Source: Rhodospirillaceae bacterium
Lineage (GTDB): Bacteria > Pseudomonadota > Alphaproteobacteria > Bin65
Length of the DNA: 64,000 nt
Reading direction: 5' to 3'
NCBI GenBank assembly: GCA_011523655.1
Contig: WTGH01000033.1
Span: forward strand, 1 to 64,000
Under the pieces are notes generated by a model, which worked only from the letters and a program-made list of their open reading frames with translations, was not told the DNA's origin and did not search any database. Both the position numbers and the translations under genes were made by a program. This document shows, piece by piece, positions 57,938 to 64,000 of the stretch (positions are counted from its first letter, which is position 1; the number at the start of each line of letters is the position of its first letter).

Positions 57938-59788
57938 ATGGACGGCCCAACCGGTACGGCGACACCAGAGAGCATCGTCTTCGACGGCTGCGATACGCTG
58001 CCCGGACTGTTCCGCAAGCGCTACACGGAAGAGGCTGGCAAGGTCGCGATGCGCGAGAAGGACCTCGGCATCTGGCGGTCGATCTCCTGGGCGGACTACG
58101 GCGAGGCGGCGCGCAACGCCGGCCAGGGCCTGATGGCGATGGGGCTGGCGCGCGGCGAGGTCGTCTCGATCCTGTCCGAGACCAACAAGGAATGGATGTT
58201 CGCCGACCTGGGCGCGATCTGCGCCGGCGCGTCGAGCAGCGGCGTCTACACGACGGATTCGGCCAAGCAGCTCGAATATATCGTCAACGATTCAAGCTCG
58301 GCCTTCCTGTTCGTCGAGAACGAGGAGCAGCTCGACAAGTATCTCCAGGTCCGGGATCGGGTGCCGACGCTACGCAAAGTCATCATCATGGATCTCGAAG
58401 GCCTGCGGGATTTCGACGATCCGATGACCATGAGCTGGGACGAGCTGCTCGAACTCGGCCGGCAGTTCGGACGCGACAACCCGGCCGCCTGGGACGAACG
58501 GATCGACGGCTCCGCGCCCGACGACACGCCGATCCTGGTCTATACGTCCGGGACGACGGGCCCGCCGAAAGGCGCCATGATCTCGAACAGGAACGTCATC
58601 TTCCAGGTCAGCAACGCCAACGCGATGCTGCACTTCCGGGAAGGCGACAACCAGCTCGCCTTCCTGCCGCTGTGCCATATCGCCGAGCGCGGATTTTCGA
58701 TGTTCCTGTCGATCGCCTACAAGACGGTCGTCAACTTCGCCGAAAGCCCGGAAACCGTGGCGGAAAACGTCCGCGAAGTGGCGCCCCACTACCTCTTCGC
58801 CGTGCCGCGGGTCTGGGAAAAATTCTATTCCACCTTCACGATCCGGATGCAGGACGCGACCTGGACCGGCAAACGCCTGTACGACTGGGCGATCGGCGTC
58901 GGCATGCGCATGGCCGAGCACCGGATCGAGGGCACGGCGCCGGGCGTCCGGGACCGCCTGCTCTATGCAATCGCCGGATTCCTGGTGCTGAACAACGTCA
59001 AGACCATGATCGGCCTGCGCCGCACGCGCTGGACCGCGACCGGCGCGGCGCCGATCTCGCCGGACCTGATCCGCTGGTATCTCGCGCTCGGCATCAACAT
59101 GGTGGAACTGTACGGCCAGACCGAGAATACCGGGGTCGCCACGAGCAACCGGCCCGATGAATTCAAGGTCGGCACCGTCGGCCTGGCCCTGCCGAACACC
59201 GAAGTGAAAATCTCCGAGCGGGGCGAAATCCTGATCAAGGGGCCCCACGTCTTCAAGGGCTACCTGAACAACCCGGAAAAGACGGCGGAAACCGTGGTCG
59301 ACGGCTGGCTGCACACCGGCGATGTCGGCTCGGTCGACAACCAGGGCTATTTCCGCATCACCGACCGCATCAAGGACATCATCATTACGGCCGGCGGCAA
59401 GAATGTGACGCCGTCGGAAATCGAGAACCAGCTGAAATTCTCGCCCTATATCGCCGACGCGGTTATCGTCGGCGACCAGCGCAAGTTCCTGTCCTGCCTC
59501 GTGATGATCGACGAGGACACGGTGATGAAATTCGCCCAGGACAACAACGTGCCCTTTTCCAACTATGCCAGCCTGTGCCGCGCCGACGCGGTGCAGCGGC
59601 TGATCCAGGCCGAGATCGACACGGTGAACCGGGACTTCGCCCGGGTCGAGCAGGTCAAGGCGTTCCGGCTGATCGAACAGGTGCTGATGCCGGAGGACGA
59701 CGAGCTGACGCCGACCATGAAGCTCAAGCGCAGTTTCGTGAGCGCCAAATACAAGGATTTGATCGACTCGATGTATGAGGCGGCGTAA
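57938..59788 (+). CDS. Long-chain/aryl acyl-CoA synthetase (AMP-binding family)
   Basis: A 616-aa ANL-superfamily ligase that activates a carboxylic acid to its CoA thioester through an acyl-AMP. The P-loop VYTSGTTGPPKGAMISNRN, ELYGQTENTGVATSNRPDEF, GWLHTGDVGSVDNQGYFRIT and KDIIITAGGKNVTPSEIENQ are all present; the C-terminal catalytic Lys region TPTMKLKRSFVSAKY is intact. The form resembles FadD15-type long-chain synthetases. Position between LivF and a second binding protein suggests that it traps the imported acid as a CoA ester. ATG 57938; the GAGGACGAT leader is weak. Confidence 0.9.
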   Translation: MDGPTGTATPESIVFDGCDTLPGLFRKRYTEEAGKVAMREKDLGIWRSISWADYGEAARNAGQGLMAMGLARGEVVSILSETNKEWMFADLGAICAGASSSGVYTTDSAKQLEYIVNDSSSAFLFVENEEQLDKYLQVRDRVPTLRKVIIMDLEGLRDFDDPMTMSWDELLELGRQFGRDNPAAWDERIDGSAPDDTPILVYTSGTTGPPKGAMISNRNVIFQVSNANAMLHFREGDNQLAFLPLCHIAERGFSMFLSIAYKTVVNFAESPETVAENVREVAPHYLFAVPRVWEKFYSTFTIRMQDATWTGKRLYDWAIGVGMRMAEHRIEGTAPGVRDRLLYAIAGFLVLNNVKTMIGLRRTRWTATGAAPISPDLIRWYLALGINMVELYGQTENTGVATSNRPDEFKVGTVGLALPNTEVKISERGEILIKGPHVFKGYLNNPEKTAETVVDGWLHTGDVGSVDNQGYFRITDRIKDIIITAGGKNVTPSEIENQLKFSPYIADAVIVGDQRKFLSCLVMIDEDTVMKFAQDNNVPFSNYASLCRADAVQRLIQAEIDTVNRDFARVEQVKAFRLIEQVLMPEDDELTPTMKLKRSFVSAKYKDLIDSMYEAA

Positions 59789-59878
59789 CCTGAAAACCGC
59801 AAACCGTGCGGCGAATTCCGGCACAGCGAACCGGAGCGCCGCCTGCTCCTGCTCAGGCCTGCCACAGGGAGAAACACC

Positions 59879-61054
59879 ATGAAAATCAAGATGAAAGCGT
59901 TGCTGGCCGGTGTTTCCGGCGTCGCGCTGGTCGCCTCCGCCGGCGCCACTGCGCAAACCCGCGGGGTGACCGACAAGGAAGTCGTTGTCGGCAGCCATAC
60001 GGCGCTCACCGGCCCGGTCGCACCCTGGGGCGTCGGCGCCACCACCGGCACGCGGATGGCGTTCGACGAAGCGAACGCGAAAGGCGGCGTCCACGGCCGC
60101 AAGATCAGGTTTATCGTCGAGGACCACGGCTACCAGGTGCCGAAGGCCGTCCAGGCCGCCAACAAGCTGCTCAACCGCGACAACATCTTCGCCATGGTCG
60201 GCGCGCTCGGCACGCCGATGAACAATGCGGTCCTGCCGCGCCAGATCAAGGCGAACGTGCCGAACTTCGTGCCGTTCACCGCATCCCGGCAGATGATCGA
60301 CCCCTATCACAAGATGAAGTTCCTGGCCTTCGCGAGCTACTACGACCAGATGCGCGCCGCGACGAACTATTTCGTCAAGGAAAAGGGCTTCAACAAAGTC
60401 TGCGCCATGTATCAGGATACCGACTACGGGCGCGAAATCTCCCAGGCGGTGAACGATGAGCTGAAGGCGCTGAACCTGAAGCTCGCCGGCGAGTCCGCGC
60501 ACAGCCCGCGTGAAAAGTCCTTCGTCGGCGCGATCACCAAGCTGCGCAAGGCGGGCTGCCAGGTCACCATGATGGGAACGATCATCACCGATACCATCGG
60601 CCCGTTCCTGACCGCGAAGAAACTGGGCTGGAAGACGACCTTCGTCGGCAACATCGCGACCTACGACCTGATCGTCTCGGGCTTCAAGAAGGGCCTGATG
60701 AACGGCTATTACGCCATGACATCCTTCGAGATGATCTATCCGGACACGACCAACCCGGACCACAAGGCGTGGGCCGACGCTTATCAGAAATACGCCGGCA
60801 AGCCGCATAACGGCGCGGCTCAGCTCGGCTACGGCAGCGGCATTCTGTTCCTGGAGGCCCTGAAACGCGCCGGCAGGAACCTGACGACCGACGGATTCAT
60901 CAAGGCGATGGAGAGCATCAAGAGCTTCGAGATGGCGCTCGGCGGCCCGCCGCTCACCTTCGGTCCGAACGATCACCAGGGTTCGACCGACGCCTACCTG
61001 GCCGTCGTCGAGAACGCGCGCTGGAAGACGCTGACCAGGCCGCTGTCCTACTGA
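59879..61054 (+). CDS. HAAT transporter binding protein (set 3)
   Basis: A 391-aa periplasmic binding protein with signal peptide about residues 1-25 (ALLAGVSGVALVASAGATAQ). The mature protein has VVGSHTALTGPVAPWGVGAT, GTRMAFDEANAKGGVHGRKI, and VPNFVPFTASRQMIDPYHKM, as in LivJ/LivK. It belongs to the set-3 permease/ATPase genes, from which it is separated only by the CoA ligase gene. GGGAGAAACACC precedes the ATG. Confidence 0.9.
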   Translation: MKIKMKALLAGVSGVALVASAGATAQTRGVTDKEVVVGSHTALTGPVAPWGVGATTGTRMAFDEANAKGGVHGRKIRFIVEDHGYQVPKAVQAANKLLNRDNIFAMVGALGTPMNNAVLPRQIKANVPNFVPFTASRQMIDPYHKMKFLAFASYYDQMRAATNYFVKEKGFNKVCAMYQDTDYGREISQAVNDELKALNLKLAGESAHSPREKSFVGAITKLRKAGCQVTMMGTIITDTIGPFLTAKKLGWKTTFVGNIATYDLIVSGFKKGLMNGYYAMTSFEMIYPDTTNPDHKAWADAYQKYAGKPHNGAAQLGYGSGILFLEALKRAGRNLTTDGFIKAMESIKSFEMALGGPPLTFGPNDHQGSTDAYLAVVENARWKTLTRPLSY

Positions 61055-61104
61055 GGACCGCCCCTGCCGAGGACTGTCATGCGCCTCGCGCATGCGACTT
61101 GAGG

Positions 61105-61140
61105 CGCCGCCGCCGTCCGGTTGATCCGGCCGGCGGCGGG
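61105..61140 (+). terminator. GC-rich stem-loop after the set-3 binding-protein gene
   Basis: An imperfect hairpin forms between GCCGCCGCCG-T-CCGG and CCGG-C-CGGCGGCGGG around TTGAT. It follows the binding-protein stop by about 50 bp and is not followed by a T-run. It could partially terminate or protect the upstream mRNA. Confidence 0.45.
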
Positions 61141-61181
61141 CCCTACTCTCCGCCGCGCTTCCACTACGCAGCGGAGGAACC

Positions 61182-61946
61182 ATGACCGATCCGCAGGCCG
61201 GCGGCCCCCAAGCCGCCCAATCCGGCGTCGCCCTGATTGTCGGCGCCGGGGTGGCGACCGGCAGCGCCATCGCCCGGCGCTTCGCCCGCGAGGGCTTCAC
61301 CATCTGCGCGACCCGGCGCGACCGGGCGGACGGCCTGAAGGATCTGGCCGCCGACATCGAAACGCTCGGCGCCAAAATCCACACCTTCGCCTCCGACGCC
61401 CGCAAGGAAGACGCGGTCGTCGAACTCGTCGACACGATCGAGGGCACCATCGGGCCGATCGAGGTCTGCGTCCACAATATCGGCGCCAATGTGCGCTTCG
61501 ATATCGGCGAGACGACCTCCCGGGTCTATTACAAGGTCTGGGAAATGGCGGCGTTCAGCGCCTTCCTGCTCGGCCGCGAGGTCTCGCAACGGATGGTGCC
61601 TCGGGGCCGCGGCACCATCGTCTTCACCGGCGCGACGGCGAGCGTCCGCGGCGCCGCCGGCTTCGCCGCCTTCTCCGGCGCCATGCAGGCCAAGCGGGCA
61701 TTGGCCCAAGCGATGGCCCGCGAACTGGGGCCGAAGGGCATCCATGTCGCCCACACCGTGATCGACGGGCCGATCGACACGCCCTGGACCCGCGAACTGA
61801 TGCCGAACCTGATCGCCGAGCGGGACTGGGACGACAACCTGTTGCAGCCCGACCATATCGCGGAAATGTACTGGCAGATCCATTGCCAGCGACGGACGGC
61901 CTGGACCTTCGAGATGGACATGCGGCCCTGGGCCGAACCCTGGTAG
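61182..61946 (+). CDS. SDR-fold protein lacking the catalytic tyrosine
   Basis: A 254-aa Rossmann-fold short-chain dehydrogenase/reductase-like protein. The cofactor loop is VALIVGAGVATGSAIARRFA, instead of the classic TGxxxGIG; NxIGANVRFDIGETT and TGATASVRGAAGF (Ser) follow. Where the catalytic Tyr of YxxxK is expected there is FSGAMQAKRALAQAMA, with Ala at that position while the Lys is kept. It is not a standard NAD(P)-dependent oxidoreductase by this criterion; it may be a divergent subfamily using other chemistry or a regulatory relative. Next gene is a HCCA-isomerase-like protein. Confidence 0.8.
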   Translation: MTDPQAGGPQAAQSGVALIVGAGVATGSAIARRFAREGFTICATRRDRADGLKDLAADIETLGAKIHTFASDARKEDAVVELVDTIEGTIGPIEVCVHNIGANVRFDIGETTSRVYYKVWEMAAFSAFLLGREVSQRMVPRGRGTIVFTGATASVRGAAGFAAFSGAMQAKRALAQAMARELGPKGIHVAHTVIDGPIDTPWTRELMPNLIAERDWDDNLLQPDHIAEMYWQIHCQRRTAWTFEMDMRPWAEPW

Positions 61947-61984
61947 CCCCGCAACAAGGCCCGCAACAAGGAAAGACCGCACGC

Positions 61985-62572
61985 ATGAGCAAGACCGTCG
62001 AATTCTGGTACGACGTGCAGAGCCCCACGGCCTATCTGGCCTACTGGCAGTTGAAGAGAATCGCCGCGCGTACCGGCGCGACGATCGATTACCGCCCGAT
62101 GCTGCTGGGCGGCGTGTTCAAGGCGATCAGCAGCCAGACCCCGGTCAACAACAAAGCCAAGGGCAGGTGGATGTTCTTCGACATGTCCAATTTTGCCCGG
62201 AAATACGATGTGCCCTTCCAGTCCAATCCGTATTTTGTCTTCAGCTCCCTGCCGCTGATGCGCGGAGCGATCCTGGCCCAGCAACGCGGCGAACTCGAGC
62301 GCTACAACGACACGATCTTCTACGGCATCTGGCGCGATGCAAAAAATCTCGGCGATCCCGCGGTCATCGTCGAGACGCTGAAAGAAGCCGGACTGGACGC
62401 CGGCGCCTATGTCGAAGGCATCCAGCAGCAGGACGTGAAGGACAGGCTGATCGCCAACACCGAGGAGGCGGTCGGGAAAGGCGTGTTCGGCGCGCCGACC
62501 TTCTTCGTCGGCGACAAAATGTGGTGGGGCCAGGACCGGCTGGACTGGGTCGAAGAGGAACTGGCAGCGTGA
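61985..62572 (+). CDS. 2-hydroxychromene-2-carboxylate isomerase/DsbA-like protein
   Basis: A 195-aa thioredoxin-fold protein of the kappa-GST/HCCA-isomerase group, with the Ser-Pro motif in YDVQSPTAYLAYWQLKRIA in place of DsbA's CxxC. PVNNKAKGRWMFFDMSNFAR and VFGAPTFFVGDKMWWGQDRL support it. These enzymes use glutathione in naphthalene or aromatic-acid breakdown. It is coupled to the thioesterase gene by a GTGA overlap. Confidence 0.87.
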   Translation: MSKTVEFWYDVQSPTAYLAYWQLKRIAARTGATIDYRPMLLGGVFKAISSQTPVNNKAKGRWMFFDMSNFARKYDVPFQSNPYFVFSSLPLMRGAILAQQRGELERYNDTIFYGIWRDAKNLGDPAVIVETLKEAGLDAGAYVEGIQQQDVKDRLIANTEEAVGKGVFGAPTFFVGDKMWWGQDRLDWVEEELAA

Positions 62573-62985
62573 GCGCCGAGCTGACGAAGCTGTTCACCGA
62601 ACATACCGTCCCCATGGCCCGGACCCTCGGGATCGAACTGGTCGACGTCGATCCCGACAGGATCGTTGCAAAGGTCGAGGCGCGCGCAGAGCTGAGCACG
62701 TCGGCGGACGCCATGCACGGCGGCGCGATCATGGCGGTGGCGGATACGCTGGGCGCCATCGGCACGGTCGCCAACATGCCGCGCGGCGCGCGCACCACCA
62801 CCATCGAGAGCAAGACCAACTTCTTCCGCGCCGTCCCGGTCGGCTCGACGCTGACCGCCGAAGCGACGCCGCTGCACAAGGGGCGCACGACCCAGGTCTG
62901 GCAGACAAGGCTGACCGGCGAAAACGGCAAGCTGGCCGCGCTGGTCACCCAGACGCAGATGGTGCTGTATCCGGAAGGGAAATAA
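62569..62985 (+). CDS. PaaI-type hotdog thioesterase
   Basis: A 138-aa hotdog-fold protein with the family motif SADAMHGGAIMAVADTLGAI, then GTVANMPRGARTTTIESKTN, FFRAVPVGSTLTAEATPLHK. It probably releases CoA from stalled aryl or acyl thioesters, which suits an operon with a CoA ligase. GTG 62569 overlaps the preceding stop. Confidence 0.88.
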   Translation: MSAELTKLFTEHTVPMARTLGIELVDVDPDRIVAKVEARAELSTSADAMHGGAIMAVADTLGAIGTVANMPRGARTTTIESKTNFFRAVPVGSTLTAEATPLHKGRTTQVWQTRLTGENGKLAALVTQTQMVLYPEGK

Positions 62986-63088
62986 CGCGGCGGGTCGTGT
63001 CCCGGATTGACGCTTCGTGCCGGCCGGAGCCGGTTCACAGACTCGATCTCCTCCCCGTCATTTCGACTGGAGCGCCTGCCCCCTTCCC

Positions 63089-63229
63089 GTCATTTCGACC
63101 GAGCGAAGCGAGCGGAGAAATCTATTTTCGCCGGAACACGGTCCAAGGCATCGTACCGGAAAGATTTCTCCCCTTCGACTTCGCTCAGGGCAAGCTGCTC
63201 CGCGGCTGCGCCGCTCCGGTCGAAATGAC
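63089..63229. repeat. Inverted-repeat element, GTCATTTCGACCG family
   Basis: GTCATTTCGACCG (63089-63101) and CGGTCGAAATGAC (63217-63229) are exact inverted copies, with a nested GAGAAATCT/AGATTTCTC pair. A third, partial left arm GTCATTTCGACTGG precedes at 63057-63070. The 278-bp gap between the thioesterase and TrmJ genes, which are convergent, holds nothing else that I can see. This type is a known dispersed repeat in Alphaproteobacteria, and its hairpin could terminate both flanking transcripts. Confidence 0.8.
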
Positions 63230-63263
63230 GGAAAGGGCTGACGGCGCATCGGGCCGAAGCGCC

Positions 63264-64000
63264 CTATCGCCGGCGCTTGCGTTCCCGTGACAGGGATTCG
63301 ATGACGCCGCGCAGGCCGCGGACTTCCGAATCGGTCAGCTCCGCCCGGTGGAGAATGTTGCGCAGGTTGCGCACCATGACCGGGCGCTTCTCCGCCGGAA
63401 TGAAATGGCCGGCCTCGTCGAGCGCGCCTTCGAGATGCGCGAACATGTTGAGCAGATCGGACTGCAGTGCCGGCCCGTCGGCCGCCCCGGCGCCCGAATC
63501 CGGCTCGGCCGCTTCCGCTGCCCCCGGACCGGCGCTCCACCATTCCCAACCGACCAGCAGCACGGCCTGGGCGAGGTTGAGCGACGTGTGCGCCGGATTG
63601 AGCCGGGCCTCTATGATCGTGCCGGCCAGGACGACCTCGTCGTTGTGCAGCCCCTTGGATTCCTTGCCGAACAGGATGCCGTTGCGCGCGCCCGCCGCTT
63701 CGGCCCGGCGCATCGCGATGCCGGCTTCGCGCGGGCCGAGCACCGGCTTGTTCATGTCGCGCGGCCGGGCGGTCGTCGCGTAGACATGGTGCAGGCCGTC
63801 CAGCGCCGCGGCGGCGGAATCGTAAAGGCGCGCGTTTTCCAGGATCCCCTCGGCGCCCGAGGAGGCGGCGAGCGCCTGTTCGCTGGGCCAGCCGTCCCGC
63901 GGGTTGACCAGCCGCAGGTCGGACAGGCCGCAATTCATCATGGCGCGCGCGGCCGTGCCGATATTCTCGCCGAGCTGCGGCTCGACCAGGATCACCGCAG
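63264..64000 (-). CDS. trmJ: TrmJ-like SPOUT RNA methyltransferase, N-terminus outside the window
   Basis: About 245 residues of a TrmH-family, group 1 methyltransferase; the start is beyond the window edge because the frame is still open at 64000. The AdoMet-knot motifs are clear: VEPQLGENIGTAARAMMNCG, then ILFGKESKGLHNDEVVLAGT, then AHTSLNLAQAVLLVGWEWW. An acidic Gly/Ala-rich linker (about PGAAEAAEPDSGAGAADG) leads to a helical C-terminal domain. Predicted to 2'-O-methylate the wobble nucleotide of certain tRNAs. Convergent with the thioesterase gene. Confidence 0.85.
   Translation of the reverse strand, partial: AVILVEPQLGENIGTAARAMMNCGLSDLRLVNPRDGWPSEQALAASSGAEGILENARLYDSAAAALDGLHHVYATTARPRDMNKPVLGPREAGIAMRRAEAAGARNGILFGKESKGLHNDEVVLAGTIIEARLNPAHTSLNLAQAVLLVGWEWWSAGPGAAEAAEPDSGAGAADGPALQSDLLNMFAHLEGALDEAGHFIPAEKRPVMVRNLRNILHRAELTDSEVRGLRGVIESLSRERKRRR

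Overview
The window reads as chromosome of a high-GC alphaproteobacterium, most likely near Rhodospirillales (an inference from the gene families, the alpha-type ProS, DUF1467, and the nuo-birA-coaX-rnj-mce-DUF1467-proS-lolCE-lolD-dnaE gene order; no rRNA is present to test it). Most of the sequence is dense, operonic and GC-rich, with many 1-20 bp gene overlaps.

Layout. 1-1236: end of a Zn/Mn ABC permease and its His-rich binding protein. 1237-1978: gene-free, with three arrays of exactly 10-bp phased GTCATG repeats, followed by a small membrane/coiled-coil protein. 31481 down to 2290 (minus strand): a long co-directional block with the complete 14-subunit complex I set nuoA-N, then birA, coaX, RNase J, methylmalonyl-CoA epimerase, DUF1467, proS, lolC/E, lolD and dnaE. 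A MITE-like 290-bp element separates lolD from dnaE. The nuo run is interrupted between nuoM and nuoN by about 3.26 kb of much AT-richer DNA carrying three tightly coupled genes: a DUF262 protein, an AAA/DUF3696-type ATPase and an unrecognised 320-aa protein. This looks like a defence-type cassette inserted into a housekeeping operon with no visible scar, and is the most notable feature here.

31700-42600: an accessory and housekeeping mix. It holds tRNA-Asp, tRNA-Met and tRNA-Gln, recO, a phage-like relic, a small secreted protein, mnmA, a HigBA module, a short aromatic-degradation-like operon (FAH hydrolase, NTF2-like protein, MhpB-type extradiol dioxygenase), hemB, a 2OG-Fe(II) oxygenase, a Phd/VapC-type module and a Ppx/GppA phosphatase.

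42896-51231: a ten-gene branched-chain-amino-acid-type (HAAT) ABC transporter operon with one binding protein but two full permease/permease/ATPase/ATPase sets, ending in a FixH/YtkA-like periplasmic protein. The second LivH-type gene has no standard start codon. It follows three 14-15-bp repeats, each carrying a Shine-Dalgarno-like GGAG. 51266-52095: a HicBA pair whose antitoxin has an extra N-terminal domain. 52573-54234: a sulfatase/phosphonate monoester hydrolase. 54363-62985: a third HAAT transporter operon with an acyl-CoA synthetase, a second binding protein, an SDR-like protein lacking the usual Tyr, a HCCA-isomerase/DsbA-like protein and a PaaI-type thioesterase. Together these suggest import and CoA-dependent catabolism of an aromatic or branched acid. 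The window ends inside a TrmJ-type rRNA/tRNA methyltransferase gene. Four hairpin-forming or inverted-repeat elements of dispersed-repeat type lie in the intergenic gaps.
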